Part shown: positions 55,769 through 62,223 of the stretch, in pieces
How positions within the stretch are numbered: the stretch's first letter is position 1
Layout: each line of letters starts with the position of its first letter
DNA from: an uncultured Oscillospiraceae bacterium
GTDB taxonomy: Bacteria > Bacillota > Clostridia > Oscillospirales > Ruminococcaceae
Length of the DNA: 62,223 nt
Reading direction: 5' to 3'
NCBI GenBank assembly: GCA_910579175.1
Contig: CAJTTB010000018.1
Location: 1-62,223 of the forward strand
Translations under genes and position numbers: made by a program
Notes under the pieces: generated by a model
Databases searched by the model: none
Seen by the model: only the letters and a program-made list of their open reading frames with translations
What the model was told of the DNA's origin: nothing

Positions 55769-56173
55769 TTATTGCAAATCTGACATCCAATATACATATT
55801 GTTCACCATTCCTATGGTGTATTTTGTTTTTTGTCAGCTTTATCAACCACTTTACCATTGGATATTGTTCAAGAAAATTTTTCATAATCACTCCATCTGC
55901 CAAAAGGGCATCTGGCTTATTTGATGAATCAAGGTCATCGTCAAATACAGATACTTCCATTCCATCATATAATTCAAGGTCATTTCCCTCAGAATCATTT
56001 ACAATATCTGCTTGTGAAAATAAATAGATAGGTGTTTCACCATCTTTATCAATCGCGCAAAATTCATTGAAATCCAACCAAATTCTGGCTTTATCCAGTG
56101 GCATGATGGCTTTGCATTTCTCTTGCTTTATCCGCAATTTGCCTTTATACCAATATGGGTAGGTTTGTGCCAT
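55769..56173 (-). CDS. Hypothetical 134-residue protein
   Basis: The product is acidic and soluble. The ATG at 56173 has GAGGTGA upstream; the longer frame lacks a site and overlaps a repeat element. It starts MAQTYPYWYKGKLRIKQEK and has the fold-like run ARIWLDFNEFCAIDKDGETP and LELYDGMEVSVFDDDLD. I do not recognise it. It is a single gene convergent with the FliD-like operon. Confidence 0.6.
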   Translation of the reverse strand: MAQTYPYWYKGKLRIKQEKCKAIMPLDKARIWLDFNEFCAIDKDGETPIYLFSQADIVNDSEGNDLELYDGMEVSVFDDDLDSSNKPDALLADGVIMKNFLEQYPMVKWLIKLTKNKIHHRNGEQYVYWMSDLQ

Positions 56174-56204
56174 TTCTATCACCTCGTTGATAATTTTTTG
56201 CAGA

Positions 56205-56310
56205 TAAAAATAGTATTGATTAAAAGCGTGCCTGAAGACACACAAATAAAAGGTATATTTTTTATTGTTCCGACAATCGCCAACTAAGTTGCAGGCTCCA
56301 TAATAAAAAA
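56205..56310 (-). repeat. Dispersed ~100-bp hairpin element, copy 4 (minus orientation)
   Basis: The reverse complement reads TTTTTATTATGGAGCCTGCA then ACTTAGTTGGCGA, ...ACAATAAAAAATATACCTTT, a second stem region (GTGTGTCTTCAGGCACGC) and TTTTAATCAATACTATTTTTA. This aligns along its length with the tandem copies at 58901. It is upstream of the hypothetical gene at 55769-56173. Confidence 0.8.
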
Positions 56311-56380
56311 TCCGGTTTTATTCTATCATAAACACCTGCTCATATCAAGGCAGACTGGAAAAATCACCAGAGTTTTATGT

Positions 56381-56402
56381 TGACAACACCTTTTTAAAAG
56401 AG
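56381..56402 (+). repeat. Partial copy of repeat module 2
   Basis: TGACAACACCTTTTTAAAAG plus AG matches the 3' half of the block at 18651-18697 with a small length difference. It lies just upstream of the frameshifted decarboxylase-like gene. Confidence 0.45.
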
Positions 56403-56553
56403 CGTAAAAAAGTCTAAATATTCTTATCTGTCACAGTTATATTTATGAATTATGCAAAAAATATCCCAAAAATATCTAAATCATTTTGTCTTTCGCAAAA
56501 AGGATTTGTTTCTTGAAAATTTAAGCTATACTAGTATTAGAAGTATTTGTGAG

Positions 56554-57638
56554 ATGAAGAATATGCCTATTCACTTTCACCCTGATAGATGGAAACAGAT
56601 TCGAGAAGATTATGACTTATGGTGGAATCGAAAATTAAACCGTCCTATCATCAAAATGCCAATCTTTGATGCTTATCAGCCCATTGGCAAACTACCAAAA
56701 GCACCTTTGCTCTGCCAAGCAAACTGTCATGATTTTCAATATACACCTGAACAAATTATACAGACAATCGATTATGAACTCAGCAAAATAGAATTTTTAG
56801 GAGACTCTTTTCCAATTGTCAACTTTGATGTATTTGGTCCTGGGATCACTTCTGCTTTTTGTGGAGCAAAATTAGACAACCATAGTGGTGGTGTTTGGTT
56901 TTTCCCAAAAGAAAAAAAGCCGATTGAAGAAATCCAAATCAAATACAACCCTGATAATCAATGGGTAGAACGCATTAAAAGTATCTATCTTGCAGGTCAA
57001 AAAAAATGGGAAGATCAAGTATTAATGTCCATGCCTGATTTGGGTGGCGTTTTAGATATTGTAGCAGTTTTTAGAGAAACTGAAAATTTATTGATAGACC
57101 TATATGACACACCTGAAGAAGTGTTGCGACTATGCGATGAAGCCTATACTGCATGGATGGAAGCTTACCATGATTTAAATTCTGTGTTACAGCCAATCAA
57201 TCCCGGTTATTCTGATTGGGGGGCATTTATAGTGATAAACCTTCCTATATCTTACAATCTGATTTTTCCTATATGATCAGTACTCCGATGTTTGAACAAT
57301 TCACACTGCCTTATCTCAAAAGAGCTTGTCAAGAAATAGAACATACAATTTATCATTTGGATGGTGTCAATCAATTAAATCACCTTGATTGTCTGCTACA
57401 AATAGAGGAATTGGATGCCGTTCAATGGATATATGGCTACGGGCAACCCTCTTCTAGACACTGGATTGAAGTATATCAAAAAATAGCAAATGCTCAAAAA
57501 GGTATTTTCTTAATTGGCGATTATGAAGATATCGAAATTGTTTCCAAACAGGTCTTCAAAGGGCTTTATATCAATGGTGGCACTCATGACCGTCAACTTG
57601 GTATCGAAATCTTAAAACAATATCAAGTTCCATTGTAA
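56554..57638 (+). pseudogene. Uroporphyrinogen decarboxylase-like gene, frameshifted
   Basis: Two overlapping frames encode successive parts of one protein. The first ends ...PGYSDWGAF; the second contains the natural continuation GGIYSDKPSYILQSDFSYMISTP. They join at a run of six G (57207-57213); a seventh G would restore ...SDWGGIYSD. The product (~360 residues) resembles URO-D superfamily members used as methyltransferases (DVFGPGITSAF near the middle, YHLDGVNQLNHLD, INGGTHD at the end), not haem-pathway HemE. Start is uncertain (ATG 56554, 56563, or further upstream at 56452). A sequencing error or a real slippage site are both possible. Confidence 0.78.
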
Positions 57639-57670
57639 TATTCATTCCATACAAAAAGGAGTAGAAATAC

Positions 57671-58237
57671 ATGTGTGGACGATTTCAATTTACCTGTGAA
57701 AATAACCCTAAATTGGCAGAAAAAATCTGTCAATTAAAACAAGATTACCCACAATATTCAATTTCTACTGGAGAGATTTTTCCAACCAATTCCGCTTTGG
57801 TTGCTTTTGAACAACAAGAAAAAATAGTTATTGGCATTCAATATTGGGGATTTCCCCACTTTAAAAAAAGTAATGTTATCATCAATGCACGTGCAGAAAC
57901 CATTACACAAAAGAAATTGTTTCAGGACAGTTTTCTTCACCGAAGATGTGCAGTTTTATCCTCTGGTTTTTATGAATGGGACACACAAAAACAAAAATAC
58001 TTCTTTTACGATTCCGATCATTCCTATGTTTATTTAGGAGGCATTTACCAAACATTTGGTCAAATAGATAAATTTGTTATCTTAACTACTCCGGCAAATC
58101 AATCTATCTCTGATATTCATCACAGAATGCCTGTTCTGATCCCAAGAAAACAGTTGATTTCTTGGCTTACAGATACCGATCAGGCATTGCAAATGATACA
58201 AAATAAACAGCCACTTTTACAAAGACAAGTCGTCTAA
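57671..58237 (+). CDS. SRAP-domain protein (YedK/HMCES-like)
   Basis: SRAP proteins form a covalent bond between Cys2 and abasic sites in single-stranded DNA. The 188-residue protein has MCGRFQFT at the start (Cys2 exposed after Met removal), INARAETI near 77, SSGFYEWD near 100, and HHRMPVLIP with the catalytic His near 160. AAAAGGAG precedes ATG. It lies 32 nt behind the frameshifted gene and may share its transcript. Confidence 0.92.
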   Translation: MCGRFQFTCENNPKLAEKICQLKQDYPQYSISTGEIFPTNSALVAFEQQEKIVIGIQYWGFPHFKKSNVIINARAETITQKKLFQDSFLHRRCAVLSSGFYEWDTQKQKYFFYDSDHSYVYLGGIYQTFGQIDKFVILTTPANQSISDIHHRMPVLIPRKQLISWLTDTDQALQMIQNKQPLLQRQVV

Positions 58238-58337
58238 CTTATCATATTGGGGAATATTCAAACTTTTTAGACTTATGATTCATAGTTAAATTCCTTCTTC
58301 TAAGTTTCTGTTTGATATAGTATTTTTTTATTCTATC

Positions 58338-58769
58338 TTACAATAGCTTGTCATCTGTCCTATCTTTCATAGATAATAAAAGTTTTTTTAAAAAACGAGG
58401 TAAAGGAACAGACATTTTATCCAGATTTTCTAATATTGATATCAATTCATTGATAATCAACCAAATACAGATGATAATTGTTACAGTCATTTTTTGGGAT
58501 AATTCTATTTCAAAGATTCCTCCTGTATGAATGAATATCCAATCCACTGCTGTTGCCACACAGACAACCAATAGATAACTAGTCTTTTTTAAAATTCCCA
58601 AAAGTCCCTTTTTACTGCTGATTTCCTTCTTCATTGCCGATGCCATCATACCAGTGATATAGTCTAGCGCCATGATAACGATTAACACAATCATCCAATC
58701 TTTTATTATATGAAGCTGCGAACATAAAAATGTAAATAAGGTAATACTACAGTTTTTTATCCAATTCAT
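58338..58769 (-). CDS. Holin of the toxin-secretion / phage-lysis type (TcdE/UviB-like)
   Basis: The 143-residue protein has about four hydrophobic helices and the holin-family pattern MALDYITGMMASAMKKEISSKKG, LLGILKKTS, WLIINELISILENLDKMSVPLP and a basic C terminus. The ATG at 58769 has GGGAGGGGG 3-4 nt upstream. No tail, capsid or integrase genes are nearby, so this is not an intact prophage. It follows a small sigma factor gene on the same strand, as uviB follows uviA and as tcdE lies with tcdR. Three tandem repeats separate it from the sigma gene. It probably makes membrane pores that release the products of this locus (inference). Confidence 0.87.
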   Translation of the reverse strand: MNWIKNCSITLFTFLCSQLHIIKDWMIVLIVIMALDYITGMMASAMKKEISSKKGLLGILKKTSYLLVVCVATAVDWIFIHTGGIFEIELSQKMTVTIIICIWLIINELISILENLDKMSVPLPRFLKKLLLSMKDRTDDKLL

Positions 58770-58800
58770 GATCCCCCTCCCTTCTAACTCATAAATTTTA

Positions 58801-59099
58801 TTTTTTATGATAGGGTATCCCACAAGTTGGCGATTTGCGGAATATCAAAAAATATTCTTTATTTTCTGTGCCCACAGGCACGTTTTTAATCTATACTATT
58901 TTTTATTATGAAGCCGCCAACTTAGTTGGCGATCAGCGTAATAACAAAAAATATACCTTACTTCTTGTGCCCACAGGCACACTTTCAATCTATACTATTT
59001 TTTATTATGAAGCCGCCAACTTAGTTGGCGATCAGCGTAATAACAAAAAATATACCTTACTTCTTGTGCCCACAGGCACACTTTCAATCTATACTATTT
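58801..59099 (+). repeat. Three tandem 99-bp hairpin elements
   Basis: The sequence AGTTGGCGAT recurs at 58825, 58924 and 59023, exactly 99 bp apart. The second and third units are almost identical; the first is diverged. Each has a GCCAACTTAGTTGGC-type palindrome (broken in the first unit), AACAAAAAATAT, a GTGCC/GGCAC stem, then ATACTATTTTTTAT. The array fills the gap between the holin start and the sigma gene stop. A repetitive open frame through it has no ribosome site and is not a gene. Confidence 0.9.
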
Positions 59100-59615
59100 T
59101 TTATAATATTTTTTAATTTCTGCAAATGCTCGCTGTTTTATCTTATTGACCCCTTGTCTAGTGATATGGAGTTCTTCTGCAATTTCACTTTCTTGATATC
59201 CCATAATAAATTTTAATATGATCACTGATTTCTGTTCACTTTTTAGCTTCAAAATTGCTTCTTTTAACTCTAAGCATTCTTCTAAAGATATAATATCTTT
59301 TTGAATACTTAAAATTTGATCATCATAACACAATTCCTTTTGTGGTTGTATTTGCTTTTTTCTTTGTATTCGCAGATATTCATTTCTTAATGCTTTATGT
59401 AAATACGCCATTACCATATTTTTTGAAGAAAATTTTTCTAATTCCAAATGAGTTACCACTTTTATAAGAAATGTTTCTAAATCCTGTATCACTGAACTAT
59501 CTTCGCACTGATACGAATATTTCTTAATCGTATTACGGAAATCATTTAATAATTGTCGGATTGCTTTTTCATTTTTTTGTTGACATTGGAGTAATACATG
59601 ATAAAATTCTTTCAT
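59094..59615 (-). CDS. TcdR/UviA-like alternative sigma factor
   Basis: The 173-residue protein has sigma region 2 features (about 30-80; NMVMAYLHKALRNEYLRIQRKKQ) and a sigma region 4 helix-turn-helix near the end (KSVIILKFIMGYQESEIAEEL, HITRQGVNKIKQRAFAEIKKYY). Size and layout match the small sigma factors that drive clostridial toxin and bacteriocin genes (TcdR, BotR, TetR, UviA). GGGGAA lies before ATG. A two-block motif at 59638-59674 directly upstream is shared with the esterase gene, suggesting auto-activation. Its stop abuts the 99-bp repeat array before the holin. Confidence 0.82.
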   Translation of the reverse strand: MKEFYHVLLQCQQKNEKAIRQLLNDFRNTIKKYSYQCEDSSVIQDLETFLIKVVTHLELEKFSSKNMVMAYLHKALRNEYLRIQRKKQIQPQKELCYDDQILSIQKDIISLEECLELKEAILKLKSEQKSVIILKFIMGYQESEIAEELHITRQGVNKIKQRAFAEIKKYYKK

Positions 59616-59637
59616 GGCAAAATTCCCCTTTTTTCTA

Positions 59638-59674
59638 ATACAAAGGGAAATTTTCTGAAATTAGCAACTAAAAA
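59638..59674 (-). promoter_or_regulatory. Two-block promoter-like motif upstream of the sigma gene
   Basis: On the minus strand, TTTTTAGTTGC, 17 nt, CCTTTGTAT. The downstream block lies about 23 nt before the start codon. The same blocks with the same spacing occur at 61971-62007. This is the expected layout of -35 and -10 elements for a dedicated sigma factor. Confidence 0.7.
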
Positions 59675-59745
59675 TATAATAAAATGCCTTTATTTTCAAA
59701 AAATATCTGTATTCAACAAATTCAACTCTTATTTTTTATGAAATT

Positions 59746-60369
59746 TCACCAATGATTTAGATGTGCTTTTTTGATAATGCTCGGATAATCCTGATATGCC
59801 AAATTACAATCCAGTGGAAATATTCCATTGACTTTTCCCTGACTAGTATACTGCCACATTCCATATTTTCCACTATAACCACAGCTCTTTGCCCAATGTG
59901 CTACCCACTTGTCATATCTGTCCAAACGATTGCTGTTTAAATAGCTATCAAACCAGCTTACACTCGCATAAATTCCAACATAATATCCTGCTTGTTCCAG
60001 TTCTGAACAGAATATCTCACACCATTTTATCAATTTATCACTATTTAAACCCTTTCTTTTTTTCTTATAGTTGTCAGCATCTTCCATATCATACCAGATA
60101 GGAAATGTTGGCTTTTTTTCTTTTAATAATCTAATGGCATGAGCGGCTTCACTGTATGCTTCTTCTTCACTTAGCGCATAACTATATAAATAACTTCCCC
60201 AAGGGATTCCCAATCGCTCACATTCAGATACATTTCTTTCAAACTCTTGATCATCTTGACTTTTAATATCACTGCCATATCCCATTCTAATCACAGCAAA
60301 GTCAATTTGTCCTTTTAGCTGCTCCCAACCAATTTTCCCCTGTACATAGGATACATCAATTCCCTTCAT
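59746..60369 (-). CDS. GH25 lysozyme-like endolysin without signal peptide
   Basis: GH25 enzymes cut the MurNAc-GlcNAc bond in peptidoglycan. The 207-residue protein is the catalytic barrel alone: MKGIDVSYVQGKIGW with catalytic Asp at residue 5, FAVIRMGYG, FPIWYDMEDAD with the acid pair near 93-96, GIYASVSWFDSYL, and WQYTSQGKVNGI ... DCNLAY at the end. No signal peptide and no wall-binding repeats are present, so it depends on a holin for access to the wall. AGAGGTG lies 8 nt before the ATG. It follows the esterase gene after a terminator-like hairpin and precedes the sigma gene. Confidence 0.93.
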   Translation of the reverse strand: MKGIDVSYVQGKIGWEQLKGQIDFAVIRMGYGSDIKSQDDQEFERNVSECERLGIPWGSYLYSYALSEEEAYSEAAHAIRLLKEKKPTFPIWYDMEDADNYKKKRKGLNSDKLIKWCEIFCSELEQAGYYVGIYASVSWFDSYLNSNRLDRYDKWVAHWAKSCGYSGKYGMWQYTSQGKVNGIFPLDCNLAYQDYPSIIKKAHLNHW

Positions 60370-60390
60370 TTTTCTCACCTCTAATTAAAA

Positions 60391-60422
60391 AAATCCCTGT
60401 AATTAATACAGGGATTTCTTTT
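60391..60422. terminator. Terminator-like hairpin between esterase and lysozyme genes
   Basis: AAATCCCTGT and ACAGGGATTT pair around AATTAAT with T-runs on both strands. On the minus strand it lies 12-40 nt after the esterase stop and just before the lysozyme ribosome site, so it could limit read-through. Confidence 0.75.
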
Positions 60423-60433
60423 TTATCCAACTA

Positions 60434-61891
60434 TTATGGGTTAGTACAAACTCCACTTGCATTAAAATTATATGATTTTCCATTTATGGTATAAGTTCCA
60501 CTCGTATATCTTCCACCCAATGGATAACCATATGGTTTTGCGTCGTTACTCTCTAGGAAATACCAATCTCCTCCCAATTGTAACCAACCTGTTCGCATCG
60601 CTCCTGTTGCATCACAATAATACCATACTTTATCTACATGGTTTGGTTGCAGCCAGCCTGATGCCATGATTCCATTATTATCTGGATTTAGATAATACCA
60701 CTTTCCATTGAGTATCTTCCAGCCAGTAGCTGCTGCTCCGTCTGTATCAAAATAATACCAACTTCCCCCTATTTGCAGCCAACCTGTTCGCATTAATCCT
60801 GTTGCGTCGAAATGATATAATTTTCCATCTACTGCATAATTTCCAACGACTTGATTTCCGTTTGCATCGTTATAATACCAATTGCCTCCATTATTTTTCC
60901 AAGTTCCCTTTGGCGTTACGGTTGAATTGGTTGCACCTGATCCAAATACCGTAATCCCATTGTTATAAAAAGTAGCGACATAAGCATGAACGGTATTGGG
61001 ATGGGTGTGATAAACATAAGTGCTGGGGTTTTGAGCAATCCAATTACAAAATAGAGTATTACCTTCTAAAGATGTAAAAGAACCAGAATTTACAATCAGA
61101 GACGGTTTCAAAATATTTAAAAACTCTGTATTGGAAGAAGGTGGAACAGAATGATGTCCTGGTTTTAACAATGTAATCTTACTTACAATTGCTTTAATCT
61201 GATTTGCCATTGCTACTTCATCGGTTACCTTATTGATATCTGGTTCATATCCAAAATCTCCCATCAATGCTGCTGTCTGTCCTTTTGCCTGTACCACCGT
61301 TACCACTGAATGCTGGTTGGTTGTTTTAGCCTTGTTTACATTGTGATTGAGAAAAGTTAATTTCATCTCTCCCAATGTTAAACTATTTGGAACAGACTTT
61401 ACTGTTTTCCCCTTCTCTTGAGCTTTTTCTACTGCTCTATTATATTGATATTGATTATCATATAACTTAACTTCATTTGTAATATATGAATCTAAATAAG
61501 GTTTCATATAAATGTCCCCCACATTAAAATTAGCCAAAATCTGTGGAAATCCATCAATATGATCGCTGTGTGCATGAGTTCCCAAGAAAAATTCTAGTCT
61601 AGTATTATCTCCCATTACATTCCTTAAATAAGGAATTACAATATTTCCTGTTACATTAGAGGTTTTTATTCCCTTGTCTCCCTGTGTTCCTCCTTCCCCA
61701 GCATCAATTAATGCAAATTTTCCATTGCTCTCTAATAGAATTGCATCTCCATTTGTATACTTATATTTTGATGCATTAAATGGGTCATTAAAACTACATT
61801 TTATAAAGTGAATTCTAGTTCCCACTTCAGCAAATGGCACTGCTGTATCAATAGCATAATGTTGTTGGTTTTCATTGGTTTTGTTTAACAT
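60434..61891 (-). CDS. Phosphorylcholine esterase-like MBL-fold protein with choline-binding repeats, no signal peptide
   Basis: The 485-residue protein has an MBL hydrolase domain (about 25-325): GDAILLESNGKFALIDAGEG, zinc motif THAHSDHIDGF near 105, MGDFG and KPGHHSVPPSSN. Then come about six cell-wall-binding repeats (WYYFDTDGAAATGW type, 335-485). The layout and sequence runs resemble pneumococcal Pce/CbpE, which removes phosphorylcholine from teichoic acid. Unlike Pce, it starts MLNKTNENQQHYAIDTA with no signal peptide. AAAAGGAG precedes ATG. With the holin, lysozyme and sigma genes downstream, export through the holin system is the likely route (inference). Confidence 0.87.
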   Translation of the reverse strand: MLNKTNENQQHYAIDTAVPFAEVGTRIHFIKCSFNDPFNASKYKYTNGDAILLESNGKFALIDAGEGGTQGDKGIKTSNVTGNIVIPYLRNVMGDNTRLEFFLGTHAHSDHIDGFPQILANFNVGDIYMKPYLDSYITNEVKLYDNQYQYNRAVEKAQEKGKTVKSVPNSLTLGEMKLTFLNHNVNKAKTTNQHSVVTVVQAKGQTAALMGDFGYEPDINKVTDEVAMANQIKAIVSKITLLKPGHHSVPPSSNTEFLNILKPSLIVNSGSFTSLEGNTLFCNWIAQNPSTYVYHTHPNTVHAYVATFYNNGITVFGSGATNSTVTPKGTWKNNGGNWYYNDANGNQVVGNYAVDGKLYHFDATGLMRTGWLQIGGSWYYFDTDGAAATGWKILNGKWYYLNPDNNGIMASGWLQPNHVDKVWYYCDATGAMRTGWLQLGGDWYFLESNDAKPYGYPLGGRYTSGTYTINGKSYNFNASGVCTNP

Positions 61892-61970
61892 TTTTTATTT
61901 CTCCTTTTTATTTTTTCTTGTAAAGGTTCTTCATACTTTCCGCGGCAGGTATTTATTTTCCCTTACACCC

Positions 61971-62007
61971 ATACAAAGGAGATTTTTTCTTATTTCGCAA
62001 CTAAAAA
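61971..62007 (-). promoter_or_regulatory. Two-block promoter-like motif upstream of the esterase gene
   Basis: On the minus strand, TTTTTAGTTGC, 17 nt, CCTTTGTAT, identical blocks and spacing to 59638-59674. The spacer differs in many positions, so the conservation is selective. The leader to the ATG is about 80 nt. Confidence 0.72.
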
Positions 62008-62183
62008 CTTATCAAATATTTTATATTTGTATACTTATATAAAAATATGGAAAATATTTGTACTAAATGTAGAAATATACCTTTATTTTTTATAAAATGA
62101 AAAATATCCTCTTATTATTTTGTATACTTAATAAAGAGATAGTATAAGTTTTATATTATCACAAAATAAAGGAGGAAACAATT

Positions 62184-62223
62184 ATGAATATCTTAAAAAA
62201 AATCATCTGTGGTATCTTAACTA
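62184..62223 (+). CDS. Start of a gene cut by the window end
   Basis: AAAGGAGGAAACAATT precedes ATG, and the first 13 residues, MNILKKIICGILT, look like the beginning of a signal peptide. The gene is divergent from the esterase gene. Identity cannot be told. Confidence 0.6.
   Translation, partial: MNILKKIICGILT

Noticed and set aside
58835..59116. A 93-codon plus-strand frame with three 33-residue repeats (YTLLLVPTGTLSIYTIFY type)
   Set aside because: It is only the translation of the 99-bp tandem hairpin element (99 is divisible by three), has no ribosome site, and overlaps the sigma gene.
58338..61891. Remnant prophage lysis cassette
   Set aside because: Holin and lysozyme alone would fit, but the sigma factor, the choline-binding esterase and the shared promoter-like motif do not, and no other phage gene is present. 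It remains the main alternative.

Overview
This AT-rich window looks like chromosome of a strictly anaerobic, spore-forming Clostridia member, possibly a gut Oscillospirales-type organism; that placement is inference. The supporting signs are two [FeFe]-hydrogenases, Rex, low-GC codon use with strong AGGAGG-type ribosome sites and TTG/GTG starts, a Cse60-like sporulation ORF, a SpoIVFA/SpoIVFB-like pair, LtaS- and YitT-type membrane proteins, and several cell-wall (choline-binding-type) repeat proteins. I see no tRNA, rRNA, CRISPR array, transposase or integrated prophage.

Layout. 0.1-4 kb: minus-strand acn-icd-rex operon (citrate to 2-oxoglutarate plus the NADH-sensing repressor). 4.7-8.9 kb: sbcD-sbcC. 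8.9-12 kb: a long non-coding stretch, then a 21-residue amphipathic peptide that resembles staphylococcal delta-lysin, an AgrC-like sensor kinase and a 68-residue protein, ending at a terminator. 12-16.3 kb: a Crp/Fnr regulator and leuCD-(cse60-like)-leuB. 16.3-25.3 kb: XRE regulator, histidine phosphatase, GNAT acetyltransferase flanked by repeat modules, membrane protein, proBA, an acidic membrane-anchored protein and an LtaS-like enzyme. 25.6-33.2 kb: two small membrane proteins, an EF-G paralogue, the SpoIVFA/B-like pair, tandem TrkA proteins, a lipoprotein and a glyoxalase-like protein. 33.3-43 kb: YitT, RarA, an esterase, wall-binding lipoprotein, bacterial-type PARG, HD hydrolase, glyA, GtrA and a GtrB-like glycosyltransferase. 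43-48.3 kb: a divergent hydrogenase locus (sensory hydrogenase, SpoIIE-type phosphatase and 2Fe-2S protein on one side; thioredoxin-like protein and group B hydrogenase on the other). 48.6-58.2 kb: accessory genes, including a large secreted wall-binding protein, an FGGY kinase, an isolated FliD-like protein with a partner, a frameshifted uroporphyrinogen decarboxylase-like gene and a SRAP protein.

The most unusual part is 58.3-62.0 kb on the minus strand: a phosphorylcholine-esterase-like protein with wall-binding repeats but no signal peptide, a GH25 lysozyme with no signal peptide, a small sigma factor of the TcdR/UviA kind, and a TcdE/UviB-like holin. The sigma gene and the esterase gene share an upstream two-block motif (TTTTTAGTTGC, 17 nt, CCTTTGTAT) with identical spacing. 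In architecture this resembles the C. difficile pathogenicity locus and holin-based (type 10) secretion, with a choline-decoration enzyme as the apparent cargo.

The window also carries a dispersed family of roughly 100-bp hairpin elements (at least seven copies, three in a 99-bp tandem array between the holin and sigma genes) and a second family of short repeat modules, one pair of which brackets the GNAT gene.
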